Source of the DNA: Notamacropus eugenii
Lineage: Eukaryota; Chordata; Mammalia; Diprotodontia; Macropodidae
NCBI RefSeq assembly: GCF_028372415.1
Contig: NC_092872.1
Location: 388,700,853 to 388,764,852 of the forward strand
Direction: 5' to 3'
DNA: 64,000 bases
How positions within the stretch are numbered: position 1 is the first letter of the stretch; the number at the start of each line of letters is the position of its first letter. The position numbers and the translations under genes were made by a program. Positions 11,273 to 21,526 of the stretch are shown one piece after another. The notes beneath the pieces are model-generated. The model searched no databases. It had not been told where the DNA came from and was given only the letters and a program-made list of their open reading frames with translations.

Positions 11273-11690
11273 GTGAGGTTTAGGGACACTTTGCCTGTCA
11301 AGGACACTAGCCAATAGTATGGGAACCCTTAATTTAAAAAGGCTCCAAGAGTCTTGGAGAGTCCTGAGTTTTTTTAGGTCAAACATTTGGTATCACTGTG
11401 GTTTGGGTTTCTGCAGCAAAACTTTGACTTTTCAGGAAAAAGGAAGCCCATCACCAATTCCACAACAGAAGCCTTCTTTCCGTTGTGCAAACTTTAAGTC
11501 AGAGGGATTACTGAGATCTGGGGCTGGCCCCTGAGTCTTCAGTAGTTTTAGTGATGTAATATTGGAAACGATGAATCAGTAGGAAGAAATAATTTCAGAC
11601 AAAATCTCCCACACCAGATTTATTAGTGCCTTCTCACTCAACCAAGATCAAACCCTCTTCTAGCTCAGTGGGGCAAGATTTGGTGATAAT
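11273..11690. other. No recognised feature
   Basis: Unassigned. A 71-codon plus-strand frame (11319-11534) has no motif I recognise. Confidence 0.4.
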
Positions 11691-12085
11691 TAGTCAATAA
11701 GCATTTATTAAACACCTATTAAACGCCTATATGCCAGGCACTGTGATAAGTGCTGGGGATGTAAAAACGGGTAACAGACAATTCACCATTCTCCAGTGCT
11801 TTAAATCTAATAGGAGAGACAACAGATATGTATAAACTATATGCAAGATAAATAGGAAATAGCTATATACAAATAAATAAGCAGTAATTAAGAGAAGGAA
11901 AACACTATAATTAAGAAAGGTTAGGAAAGGTTTCCTACAGAAAATGTGATTTTAGTTGGGTCTTGAGAAAGCCAGAAAGCTGATAGGTGGAGATAAGGAG
12001 GGAGAGCATTCCAGGCATGGGAGATGGCAGAGAAAATGCCCAGTCGGGAGATGAGTGTCTTGTTCATAGAATAGCAAGGAGAAAG
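11691..12085 (-). mobile_element. L2 LINE 3' end, minus strand
   Basis: Reverse complement of the L2 terminus: AAGCATTTATTAAACACCTA, TGCCAGGCACTGTGATAAG, TCTAATAGGAGAGACAAC, GGAGAGCATTCCAGGCATGG and GAGATGAGTGTCTTGTTCAT. Continuous with few gaps; it appears to extend about 400 bases into the element. Confidence 0.88.
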
Positions 12086-12370
12086 TCCCTCTATCTTTGG
12101 GGAAATCAACGTCTTTGCCCTATTTTGGACCAAAACTTGTGATTTCTGGTATAGGGAACTCCCTTTGAGGAAACTCTTTTTACTAATATAGATCAGCAAA
12201 TGTTCCGTAATGTATAATTTTGGAAAGCTGTCTAGTTCACACATATGTTATTTGGAACCTTGGCTATTTATCTACTTCACTACATTACTGTGCAGAGATT
12301 ATGAATGAAGTACTGAATAGGAACGGACATGCTCAGGGATGACAAGTAGGCAGAGGTTCCCCAGTCCTTC
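12086..12370. other. No recognised feature
   Basis: Unassigned. The minus-strand frame at 11921-12244 partly overlaps the antisense of the L2 tail and is not a gene. Confidence 0.4.
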
Positions 12371-12794
12371 AGTCCCAGTCTCAGTCCCATGGGCGGTGGC
12401 TCTTGCATGGTGGTATTCCTATCCTGTTTGACAGCCTGGGACTCTGGATCTTTGACTTTATGTCTGATGACTGTTGCTGGGAAGATTCACAGGGAACAAG
12501 TGGGAAAATCCCCTTACCTTAACCCCCATCTTTATCAACTAGCTTCGCATATCTTTATAAGATAGAGTACCTTATAAACTGTACCTAAATGAAATTTGCT
12601 TAGCTGGTTACTAGGTACATTAGAATTTCCTGGTAATAGGTCAATCAATGGTCAAACATGAAATCACTTTTGTCAGCTAGAGTTGAACAACTGACCAATC
12701 CTCAAAATTACCTCTCTGTGTTTGCTCCTACAAAGATTTTTTTTTTGTTATAAAAGCCCTGGGAGTTTAGGGCAAAACATAGAGGTGGGGGAAA
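12371..12794 (+). promoter_or_regulatory. Promoter-like block, possible LTR U3
   Basis: A region of less AT-biased sequence ends with GACCAATCC (about 12693, CCAAT-like) and TTATAAAAGCCCTGGGAG (about 12749, TATA-like), spaced as in many LTR U3 promoters. No LTR termini, poly(A) signal or TSD was found, so this could equally be chance. Confidence 0.3.
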
Positions 12795-12885
12795 CAATCA
12801 AGCAAGAAGGATTTATTTAGCACCTATTATGTGCCAGGCCCTGTGCCTTGCACTAGGGATGCAAAAAAACCAAGGCAAACTAGTC
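12795..12885 (-). mobile_element. L2 3' terminus, minus strand
   Basis: AGGATTTATTTAGCACCTAT, then TATGTGCCAGGCCCTGTGCC and CACTAGGGATGCAAA, match the reverse complement of the L2 terminus. Short, 5'-truncated. Confidence 0.8.
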
Positions 12886-13328
12886 AGTTAATAGAGCCAA
12901 GAATGTTCTCTCCCTTGTCTTTGCTTGGGTAGAAGTAGGGAATTTTGGAGAAGAAATAGGTTCCTATGCTTCTAGGAAAGAATGAGAATTTTCCTTCTGA
13001 ATCCAAAAGAGGTATGTGAAAGGGTGTTATCAAGCAAAGTGTGTGCAGTTCTCTGGGACAAAAATGACCTAATATCAAGGTAGAAATAATAAACATGAAA
13101 CTAAGTAAACTAATTCACAGTATCTGAACCCTGGTGATTGTACAGAATTGAATTTTCATGCCCTTCAGGTGGTTCCAAGAGACATTGCTTTAGCTTCATT
13201 TGAGAAAGCAGAATGTACAACTTGTCATATCACCAGACTGTTATTCCAATAATAGATTAATGTAAGGCACTAAGCCGCTAATAATATGTTACAACTTAGT
13301 AGCAGTCCTCTTATATCTAGTCTCCCAT
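12886..13328. other. No recognised feature
   Basis: Unassigned. A 70-codon minus-strand frame (12884-13096) lacks motifs. Confidence 0.4.
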
Positions 13329-13329
13329 T

Positions 13330-13515
13330 ATATCCTCACAACATCCCCATGAGATAGAACAGATCTTTCTTATCCTATTTTGCAGATGAGACAACTGAGT
13401 CTCAGAGAGGTTTAGTGATAAATACAAGGTCACATAGCAGGCTAGCGTTGTATCAATATTAGAGTATAGCCCTCTTGATTCCAAGTCCTGTACTCTTTTT
13501 TAGGAAGCCACACTT
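13330..13515 (-). repeat. MIR-type SINE, minus strand
   Basis: TTATCCTATTTTGCAGATGA, CTGAGTCTCAGAGAGGTTTA, AAGGTCACATAGCAGGCTAG and TTGATTCCAAGTCC are in reverse-complement MIR order. Confidence 0.85.
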
Positions 13516-14374
13516 AATAGGCTGTTTGCTGTTAAAATGGGTTAGAACTATGTGTAATAGTAAGTATGAAACAAAGACTTGGATGGATATAGGCTAAAGG
13601 TTGATTGATCAATAAAATTAAATATGAAAGAAACAACTGTACCCATCTTATAGGATAGAGCACAGGGACTAAACCTGTCATTTAATAGATAGGGAAAAAT
13701 CCCCAGGTGAGGAAACTCCCTCTCTCAATGTAGATTGATGCCTTCTTTGCAACTTATGGTCTTAGCATAGGAGTTTTCAACTTTTCTGTGTTTGTCTTAG
13801 ATTCCTTTGGCAATCTACTGAAACTTATAAACTTTTTCTCATGATAATGTTTTTAAATGCATAAAATAAGATACTTAGAATGACAAAGGAAATAAATTCT
13901 ATTGAAATACTGTTATCAGAATTTTTAAAAAAGTGTTCATGGACCCTAGATTAAAAACTCATGTCTTGGAGATGCCTAGAGCACTGTGAGACTCTTATGT
14001 TTATTAAGCATCAGAGTAAATATGACTTAAAATTAAAGAACTGAAGGTTCAAACCATGTTCATGATATTTCAGGAGGCACTTCTGTATTCCTATTATACA
14101 CCTTGAAAGACTGGATCTCAATAGAACATAGGCCAGTTCTCACCGTATTATTATTATGCTTCACTAAAGCCCTACTTCAATGCTTCTTCATGTTGTGAAG
14201 GTGACCCTGGACTCTTGAAAGTTATGCCAGTGGAACACAATTTTTGTTCTTGGTAGGATCTCTTATCAAACCAGAAAGACCCAGAGCCAGGTTGTATGTG
14301 GATCATCAAAAGATTATCCTAGAGAGCTTAGAGAGATTTAAGCAACTCTGGCTATGTAGTGGACCCATAGCATC
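13516..14374. other. Mostly unassigned; SINE-tail-like string near 13705-13790
   Basis: The string GAGGAAACTCCCTCTCTCAA, followed by a GCAACTTATGGTCTTAG block, recurs near 32.8 and 37.77 kb in front of MIR-like sequence. It probably marks another diverged SINE tail. The remainder is unassigned. Confidence 0.4.
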
Positions 14375-14530
14375 CTATGATTATGGATTTAGAGTTGTCA
14401 GGGACCTTAACAGTCATCTTTTTCTTTATGCAGATGAGAAAACTGAACCTCATAGAGGTCATATGCTTTACCTAGTGCCATACATCTACTAAGAATCAGA
14501 GGTAGGATTTGAGATTAGATCTTATAGTGC
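14375..14530 (-). repeat. MIR-type SINE, minus strand
   Basis: TTATGCAGATGAGAAAACTG, CATAGAGGTCATATGCTTTA and AGAGGTAGGATTTGAGATTA are in reverse-complement MIR order. The open frame at 14244-14492 runs through it and is not a gene. Confidence 0.75.
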
Positions 14531-14673
14531 TATAATCTCTGCCAGGTATCTAGTCTAAAAAAATCATATTTTTAAAAGAAATAAGAAATCATGATAATAG
14601 GCACAAAATTTAATAAATTACATCATTTTGTCCTCTATACCTATTTCATGGTTTCATCTTCACATGCCCCCAT

Positions 14674-14678
<5 letters not shown>

Positions 14679-14726
<48 letters not shown>
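14679..14726. repeat. (GT)n microsatellite
   Basis: A pure 48-base GT tract. Long pure dinucleotide runs of this length are usually length-polymorphic. Confidence 0.98.
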
Positions 14727-14731
<5 letters not shown>

Positions 14732-15584
14732 CCTCCTTCTCATATGAGAAACATGAGCTGGGAAATTTTAGCAACACACTTGGCCCAAGCTGAAGGTCCA
14801 AATCCCTTTGCCCATTATTCCCTTTATTCTGAATACTTTACGAGGTGTTTGGCTCTCAAGATTCACCACCACCTCAGGTCATTGGAACCAAATGTATTGG
14901 CCAAGAAGGAAATCTTTGGACACAAGTGGGATCCTAAAGAGGAACTAGACTGATTTCCATAGAGAGGTTGCCAATTTCATGCCACTGAGGACTTTTAGGG
15001 AAGCTTTTGTTTTGTGGCTCACTGGCCTGCTATTAGGCAGGGTCACTTGAACCAAATAACCTTTTTTTTCTTCACTTAATGGAAAGTCCATTTGGAGCGA
15101 TATGATATTGTTTCAGTTTGACTTTTGTGCCCTTCCCTGGAGTCACCTGGGTTTCTTGGCAAAGTCCTTGGGTAGTCACTAGAGCTAACATTGAAGGACA
15201 TGAGCATTTTGATTTTAATGAGTAATTCATATCAATTCTGTTCATTCTGACCAGGTCCAACAACTTGCCTGCACCAGCTTCAGAATGAGATATTCTCACT
15301 TCCTAATTCAAAGTACAGATCATTGGTTAGATCCATATACTGAGGTGGAATTGGAATGACCCAAATGTTTAGCGGATTCAGTTTGACTTGCCATGCCAGC
15401 ATACTTCATGAGAAGAAGATGAGGCCCAAAAAAATCCCTCCTGTGATCTTCATGGGCTGTGGTGTTTCATTCTGTGCCCATTGAATCTTTGAATTAGTTA
15501 AATTATACCAGTTATGTATAGACCTATTCCCACCTAGCTATTGTCTAGAGGCTTGCTTCCATGAGTTTATTGATTCACAGGCAT
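14727..15584. other. No recognised feature
   Basis: Unassigned. Frames at 14744-14953 (plus) and 15072-15299 (minus) have no family signature and no splice context I can defend. Confidence 0.4.
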
Positions 15585-15695
15585 TGCATCTGGATTTCTT
15601 ATGTATGCTGCTATATCTAGCTCTGATTATATGCAAATTAATGTGGATTAATTGTGTATGTAAAAACCTCATTATTTCAAAAGAGTCAACTTTTA
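15585..15695. promoter_or_regulatory. POU/homeodomain-type motif cluster
   Basis: Outside any repeat I recognise. An octamer ATGCAAAT (15631-15638) is followed at once by TAATG, then GGATTA (15645-15650, bicoid/OTX-type) and TAATTG. Octamers bind POU proteins and TAAT cores bind homeodomains. Clustering within 25 bases is compatible with a conserved enhancer, but AT-rich DNA yields such motifs by chance. Confidence 0.25.
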
Positions 15696-15984
15696 AAAGT
15701 GAGGTGCCAAACTGGCAGCCTCCATTCTCTTGACATAAGAGAAGGGACTGAATAACACTTGTGAAGTGAGGAGTGAGATATTGAACACATGTGCTCTGAA
15801 ACATATCAGGTGCCACATAAAATGGACCTAAATGACATCTTTAATACATACACCATAGCTTTTCAATCACAGCTATAATCCTTAGTTTTAGAGCAGAATG
15901 AATAATAACACATATTTGTCCTGGGCACCATTTGAAAAAGTGAGTTACACACATAAAGGATTTCTTCATAAAGTAGACTACATC

Positions 15985-16210
15985 TAAGATAGGTCTGGAA
16001 TCAGGAGAGCCTGAGTTCAAATTCTATCTGATGCATTTACTAGCTCTGTGACTCTGGGAAAGTCATTCAACCTATCTGCCTCAGTAATGTCTTCATCTGT
16101 AAAAAGGGAATAATAATAGCACCCACCTCCCAGGGTTATTGTGAGGGTCAGATGAAATATATGTAAAAAAGATTTATAAGCCCTAAAGCACTATCTAAAC
16201 ATTGTTATTA
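15985..16210 (+). repeat. MIR/THER1-type SINE, near full length
   Basis: GGTCTGGAATCAGGAGAGCC, GAGTTCAAATTCTATCTGAT, TTACTAGCTCTGTGACTCTG, CTTCATCTGTAAAAAGGGAA, then the long tail AATAATAGCACCCACCTCCC and GGTTATTGTGAGGGTCAGAT. All SINE blocks are in order. Confidence 0.92.
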
Positions 16211-16397
16211 TGTTATCTCCTCTATCTACTGTGCCAACCAGAAAAACACATTTCATGAAAGCCTGAAGAGAATGAATGGATCAAGTGGAACATGTATATC
16301 TATGTCTATATCAGTACAGAAATACAGATTGATATAGATATATTGTCTAGTCTATCTCTGTTGGTTCAATTTAAGGTTCTTGATTACTGGGTCTCAA

Positions 16398-16515
16398 GCA
16401 AAATTATTTACTAAATGCCTGCTATGTGCTAGGCACTATGGGTAGCCTAGAAGAACTATGACATGTTCTTTGCTGTCAAGTAACTTATAATCTCATTAGA
16501 GAGACAAGATTTAGA
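16398..16515 (-). mobile_element. L2 3' terminus, minus strand
   Basis: TTTACTAAATGCCTGCTATG, GTGCTAGGCACTATGGG and ATAATCTCATTAGAGAGACA match the reversed L2 terminus. Confidence 0.8.
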
Positions 16516-16634
16516 CCCTTAGAACAATTAGAAGGCATTTGCCACCAAAGCTTAATTCTGGGCCATAGTCACTAATCCCAGCTGACCTAACATTCACTAG
16601 AGATTATTTTCCTGGTTTCTTGTGTTTGACAAAC

Positions 16635-16762
16635 TGAGGGGAAGCAGAATTGTGTAATGGACAAAAGACTGACCTTGTAGTCATTATGGCATGGGTCCAT
16701 ATCCTGCCTCTGATGGATACTGACTGTATGATCCTGAGTATGTCACTTAAGCTCTCAGGGTC
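16635..16762 (+). repeat. MIR-type SINE, diverged
   Basis: 'agaattgtgtaatggac', 'ccatatcctgcctctgatgg' and TATGATCCTGAGTATGTCAC follow MIR head and core order. The 74-codon frame here is repeat-derived. Confidence 0.65.
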
Positions 16763-17029
16763 ACCAGATAATTCTCTGAAGACTCTGAGCTGCAGAAAAT
16801 TTGCTCAGCTGCACTGCTTAGAGGAGCTCCTGCCTCACAAGATCACAGATCTGTATCATTCAAAATACAGTTAGAACAACAAATGCAGGGTGGTATTGAT
16901 CCTTAGCTTTAGCTGCATAGTGGGACGCCATTCCGTTTCCTTTCTCCTTAAACATATCTTCACTGGAACCACTAGCTAGACTGCTCATGTGTGTCAATCA
17001 TGACAGCTTAACAGTTAATAAGTGCTTTA

Positions 17030-17215
17030 TATACATTCCCTTACCTTATAACAGCTTTGGAAGATGGGCAGTAAAGGTACTAGCGGGCCCATTTTACAGA
17101 TGGAGAAAATTGACCTCAGAGAACAGAAATTAGATGCTTCAGGTCATGTGGCTCATACACGGCAATGAGGATGGATCATGAATCTATTTCTTAGACTGGT
17201 GTTCTTTCTATTACA
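17030..17215 (-). repeat. MIR-type SINE, minus strand
   Basis: ATTTTACAGATGGAGAAAAT, ACCTCAGAGAACAG, CAGGTCATGTGGCTCATACA and GGTGTTCTTTCTATTACACG give reverse-complement MIR order. Confidence 0.75.
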
Positions 17216-17329
17216 CGATGGCCATGTTCACTGTTGGACTAAATAGAGTGATAGGCAATATAGACTGCTAGTGAGGGGTTAGGTCAATGTGTGTTATAGT
17301 TGGGTAATTTATTACAATGTATGAGATAT

Positions 17330-17485
17330 GAATTGGGGCTTGAAAATAGGTAGGATTTGGATAAGCACTGAGTAGTGGGACGAGGATGGTCTAAATGGGA
17401 GGAATAACCAGAGGAAAAAGCACAGGATTAGGAACAAGCATGGACATGGTTTAGGACTAGTGAAGAGCCAACTTTGGCTGGGTGC
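17330..17485 (-). mobile_element. Probable L2 internal segment, minus strand
   Basis: Strings such as GGTAGGATTTGGATAAGCA and AGGAACAAGCATGGACATG resemble reversed L2 sequence just inside the terminal tail. It abuts a plus-strand SINE at 17486. Family call tentative. Confidence 0.45.
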
Positions 17486-17576
17486 TAGGTGGTACAGTGG
17501 ATAGAGTGAGTGACCTGAAGTCAGGAAGGCTCATTTTCCTGAGTCCAAATCACCTCAGACACACTATCCCAAGGTA
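17486..17576 (+). repeat. Marsupial SINE head, truncated
   Basis: GCTAGGTGGTACAGTGGATA, GACCTGAAGTCAGGAAGGCT and CACCTCAGACACAC represent the tRNA-like head and first core part only. Confidence 0.85.
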
Positions 17577-17814
17577 TATTGACAAACCAATCCAAAATAA
17601 AATGGTTGAAACTGAGTAAGGGGATCATAGATGGGTCTTGGTTTATTCCTCCTGTAAAAGGGGGCAAGATCCTCCTTGGGCTTCAAAAAGCCTACAAAAA
17701 GTCTTCAGCAATTCATATAGTCCCCACTAGTCTATTGCTTGGCAGCCCTTTGGAAAGAATCACGCTAGGCTGAAATCATCCCCATTTCAAGAATATGTAG
17801 CCGACCCTCTTAAT

Positions 17815-17948
17815 TCACAGATGTGGAACCTGAGACCCACTAAGGAACACAGTTAATAATGGCATTATTGTTGCCTGAGGTCATACAGGTAGTGAAGTTG
17901 TAACTTAGGTCTTCTGATTCAATGACCTTTCACTCTGTATCATGTTAT
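17815..17948 (-). repeat. MIR-type SINE, minus strand
   Basis: ACAGATGTGGAACCTGAGAC, GAGGTCATACAGGTAGTGAA and GTAACTTAGGTCTTCTGATT are in reverse order of the MIR core. Confidence 0.75.
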
Positions 17949-18059
17949 CTTTATTATAGAAATCAGAGCCCTATTCAGTAAGACATTATACTGCATTAAA
18001 CCCAGTTTTTTAGTATTAGTTATTGAAGTTTAGAAAGTTTGTTTTTTTAAAGAAATGTT

Positions 18060-18422
18060 TTTGTAATGGAATATTACTATATTATTACAAATGACATATA
18101 TGAGGAATACAGAGAAGCATGGGAAGATCCAAATGAATTGATGCTGAGTGAAGTAAGGAGAACCAGGAAAGCAATATATACAGTAACTACAGCACTATAA
18201 ATGGAAGGAACAGTGAAACACCGAAAAATCAAAAGTACATTTTAACAAAATTATAAAAATCAACCAGAACTTGAACCAAGAGACAGGAGAAGAAACTTCC
18301 TGACCTACCTCTTTGTGGAAATTGAAGGTCCACAGATATTACAAATTGTACATGTTTTCAGATTTTGTAAATTTATCAATGAGTTGTGCTGACTTAAATA
18401 GAATCAATTTTTAAAAATGAAA
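18060..18422 (+). mobile_element. L1 3' end, 5'-truncated
   Basis: TTTTTGTAATGGAATATTAC, GAATTGATGCTGAGTGAAGT, AAGGAGAACCAGGAAAGCAA and an A-rich end. The GATGCTGAGTGAAGT/AGAACCAGGA pair is the marsupial L1 3' signature also seen at 37.3 and 42.6 kb. Confidence 0.85.
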
Positions 18423-18544
18423 TTAGGTGTGGACTCCTAATGCAGTATTATAGCAACGTTTGTGTGTACCCAGATAACTGACATTAACCAGAACATTGCT
18501 GTCATCGGCAGTAAAAATTCAGGCTTGTTTTTCTAAACTGTACT

Positions 18545-18735
18545 AGAAGAACACATAGCCCTAGTCTTGGAGTCAGGAAATCTGAATTTGAGTCTCCTTC
18601 CTCTCACTTAATAGCACTGCTACCTTGGGAAAATCATTTCACCTTTTCTGGGTTTCAGTTTCCTTGTCTGTAAAATGAAGTGGTTAGACAAGGGAATCTC
18701 CAAGGCCCCTTCCAGGTATAATATTTTGTGGTTAT
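18545..18735 (+). repeat. MIR-type SINE, near full length
   Basis: 'cttggagtcaggaaatctga', GGGAAAATCATTTCACC, GTTTCCTTGTCTGTAAAATG and the tail CAAGGCCCCTTCCAGGTATA are in order. Confidence 0.85.
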
Positions 18736-18799
18736 ATGTGCTTCACATGATTTGATCACCAATGGGTTTAGCAGATCCATTGCTCAACACAAAGCAACA

Positions 18800-18912
18800 T
18801 ATGCTAGATTTATATCTAGAAAGGATTTTAGAGAAAGCCCAATTCAACCTTTTTGTTTTATAGATGAGGAAAGTAGAGTCAGAGAAGTGAGGTCACATAG
18901 GAATTAAGTGTG
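18800..18912 (-). repeat. MIR-type SINE fragment, minus strand
   Basis: 'aaggattttagagaaagccc', ATAGATGAGGAAAGTAGAGT and AGAAGTGAGGTCACATAG correspond to the reversed MIR tail and core. Confidence 0.7.
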
Positions 18913-19444
18913 GATAAACCAGGATTAGGAATTGGATTTTCTTATTTATTATTTGATGGTGAACTGTTGGTTGAATTGAACTGGAAAACATCGAGGGAGG
19001 ATTCACTGGGAGAGGGATTAATGTGTTCTCAGGATGCCTTCTGAAACATTCATAGTTGATGCTCTTTAGTATGCTTGAAATGTCAAACATTTTCTTTTTT
19101 TCTGCGCTGGTTTTGGTCAGTGATGTAATATTCTTGAGTCCCTGTACTTTCACTTAAAGGATGTGCTGGCAAATATTTAACAAGTAGCTCTCCAAAGTAG
19201 AAAAATGTATGTGGACACACTTTTTAAAAGTTTAACTTTATTAACATTTTGTCTATCTCTTTCTTAATTCTAGGCAATCAAAACAATAAGTCAAACCCCA
19301 ATTGGTAGCATTTGTTAATTTCTGAGGTTGTAAATGCACTGAAAATCTAATAATTAGGTCTTGAGTCAGTAAGACCTAGTCCTAGCACACTGTAGTATGT
19401 GTACAGAGATAAGCACAAAGATTATAAATGTGTAGTGTGCTCTG
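18913..19444. other. No recognised feature
   Basis: Unassigned; an 86-codon minus-strand frame (18893-19153) has no motif I recognise. Confidence 0.4.
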
Positions 19445-19545
19445 CGAGGACCAGGACTATTAATTTTTGTCTATGTATTCTGAGCATGTTGCACAGTACT
19501 TTGTATATGATAGGTGCTTAATAAATGCTTATTTGAATTTGCATA
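19445..19545 (+). mobile_element. L2 3' terminus
   Basis: TATTCTGAGCATGTTGCACA followed by TAGGTGCTTAATAAATGCTT, the L2 terminus. Confidence 0.8.
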
Positions 19546-19629
19546 ATGCTTACTTGTTTCTTATAGCTTTTCTAGCTTGTCCTTATAATACCTTTTGGTA
19601 ATTGGATTACAACATCTTGATTTGGACAG

Positions 19630-19722
19630 GGTGAAAAAAAGGAACTGAAATATTAAGTGACTTGCGCAGTCTCAAAGTCAGTGACAGAAGCTTGGTTTCG
19701 GTTAGTATAAAGGTATACTTTT
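19630..19722 (-). repeat. MIR-type SINE split by the ERV copy (left part)
   Basis: GAACTGAAATATTAAGTGAC, TTGCGCAGTCTCAAAGTCAG and AGAAGCTTGGTTTCG are reversed MIR core. Its last ten bases (19713-19722) are the left TSD of the retroviral insertion. The distal part of the MIR continues at 22951. Confidence 0.7.
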
Positions 19723-19728
19723 TTTTTT

Positions 19729-19871
19729 CCAGTCAAAGTAAAACAAAGTTTATTAAAAATTTGCTATATTGGGTTGACTCTTCAGGAGCCTCAGCATTTG
19801 TCACGCTTGTATTGACAAGTGGGCCAGATAGAATCTCAGCTACACAGAGAGCTGGATTGAATTTGAATGCC
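19729..19871 (-). other. ERV downstream R region with poly(A) signal and tail
   Basis: On the minus strand, homology to 22802-22950 begins about 28 bases after the TATA box. It includes AATAAA (minus strand, near 19749-19754) and stops 20 bases beyond the signal at CTGG, after which a run of about ten A follows. The cleavage point coincides with the R/U5 boundary of the upstream copy, where AATTGAGTCG (U5) follows the same CTGG. Confidence 0.8.
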
Positions 19872-20150
19872 TTCATGGAGGCGAGATGAAATTTATATAC
19901 AGGAAGACCATGGGAAAGATCTGGGAGTGGTCTAGTAGTCTGGGAGGAAGGTCTAAGGAGGATCTTGATGAGACTGGGGTAACTAGTGATGTAAACAAGG
20001 GTAGGAAACTGCTGGAGGCAATTGGGAAGTATCAGACAATGGAAGTTTTGGGTGGGACAATCAACAGGTAATAGACAATGTAGCCAGGATAGGTTAAAGG
20101 TAAGAGATTTGAGTTCAAAGAGGTTCCCAGAGTCTGAACTCCATCATCGC
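19872..20150 (-). promoter_or_regulatory. ERV U3 region with TATA box
   Basis: About 280 bases present only in the downstream copy. It holds a TATATAAA box at 19892-19899 on the minus strand. The predicted start about 30 bases downstream falls at 19869, matching the point where the two R copies begin to align. U3 starts next to the polypurine tract. Confidence 0.7.
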
Positions 20151-20182
20151 ACCCCGCCCTCCCCCCCCCCCCCCCCCGCCTC
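20151..20182 (-). other. ERV polypurine tract (G-run)
   Basis: The plus strand shows CCCCGCCC, a T, then 17 C, so the minus strand carries an almost pure purine tract interrupted by single bases. It lies where the plus-strand primer of a retrovirus should be, immediately before U3. The G run may have expanded by slippage. Confidence 0.65.
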
Positions 20183-20229
20183 AAACAAATGGGATCCAAA
20201 GGGTGAAGGTCTCAGCTTCTAAAACTGCT

Positions 20230-21425
20230 TACTGCTGGCAAGAGGTATAGAGCTGTCCCTGCTTTGATGGGTCCTGTTCAAGGGGTACATAGCCTGAGTT
20301 GTCTTCTGGAAGTTGATGGCTTGCACTCTTCAGCCTCAGTTTTTGCCCAGGGCTCAGCAAGAGAGAAGGAGAAAGTAAGAGCACTGCCAGGCCCCAGGCT
20401 TTCCCTTCCCTCCAAGTCTTGAGAAGCCTGGAGAACAGGATACTTGGAGGCTGCTCAACCACTTTTCCAACCTTGGGGACAATCCTTCCTCCAATGTCCC
20501 TCTTGGTCACATGGGCCCAGCTCCATAGGTGTTGGTTCCTGAGGCTCCCTCTGGAGGAACGCCCTGGAGGGGCACTCCTTGGACCAGTGACCCTCCTTGT
20601 GGCATCGAAAGCAGGTTTCCCCACTGCCCAAGTAGCCAGGCTTCCTTCAAGGGAGTACCCTGGAGGGGTATTTCCTGAGTCTTTTCCTGGCTATAGCAAC
20701 AACCAAGAATTGAGCATGTTCTCTGTCGCTAGCCCTTTCCCTTTCTTCTCCTTCCTTTCTTGCAACTAGGTCTCTGTTGTTAAAGACTCCAAAGGCTGTC
20801 TCCAGTAGTTGGGCCTGTGGTGTTTGGGGTCCTATTGCCAATTTCTGCAGTTTCCTTCTAATATCTGGAGCAGACTTATTAATAAAATACATGGTAAGAG
20901 TTGCTGCCCGTTCTACTGAGTCGGGATCCAAATTTGTATACCTTTTAATAGCTTCTACTAGCCAGTCTTGAAAAAGGGCAGGGTTTTCCTTTTCTCCCTG
21001 AGTAATTTCCCTAATTTTTTGAAAATTTATTTGCTTTTTAAATGCAGTTCTTAGGCCTCCTAACAGGCAAATTGTCATATGACCTCGCTTTCCTGCTCTC
21101 TGCACTTTTCTCATAATCCCATCCTGGGTCACTAGTGGGAATAGCAGCTGTTCCAGGGGGATATTATGAGGTCATCACTAGCCAAATGATCCCCAAACTT
21201 TAGGAATTGTTCCCAGATTATCCTTTTCTCTTCAATGGTACAACAGGTAGAAAAGAGGACATGCAAATCATCCCAATAAAGCTCGAATTGTAGGGACATG
21301 TCCCTAAAACTCTCAGTAAACTTAGTGGGGTCTTCAGAATATCTCCCCAGTTTCTCTTTGACCTGAATGAGATCTGAGATGGAGAATGGGACATGCAGTC
21401 TAATTGTCCCACTAGATGAGGCAGG
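20230..21425 (-). pseudogene. ERV gag remnant: capsid and nucleocapsid
   Basis: Minus-strand conceptual reading gives a gammaretrovirus-like capsid. A start block of the PFSxSDL type lies near 21370-21385. A major homology region centred on QGEKENP and DWL lies at about 20945-21000, followed by SAPDIRRKL near 20860 and a Glu/Arg-rich tail. The longest intact piece is 161 codons (20647-21132). Frameshifts separate it from the upstream capsid part and from the downstream zinc knuckles. The reading then runs to 20229 and stops beside the PPT, with no protease or polymerase. Non-functional. Confidence 0.75.
20479..20613 (-). pseudogene. ERV nucleocapsid zinc knuckles
   Basis: A complete CCHC knuckle, CFRCHKEGHWSKEC, is encoded at 20572-20613. 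A second unit at 20479-20511 (CDQEGHWRKDC) keeps the spacing of Cys2, His and Cys3 but has Leu in place of the first Cys. Single knuckles are usual in gammaretroviruses, so a two-knuckle remnant is notable. Confidence 0.75.
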
Positions 21426-21526
21426 TACTTCCCTCAGAGGAAAAAAACCCTTAAGGGGCTTGGGAAGAGAGAAAGGAAGTCCTACTTCTCGTTAGGGAGG
21501 GGTTGGGGAATGCTGGCTGAACTGGA

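Noticed and set aside
20419..20769. 116-codon plus-strand frame
   Set aside because: Antisense of the ERV capsid/nucleocapsid remnant.
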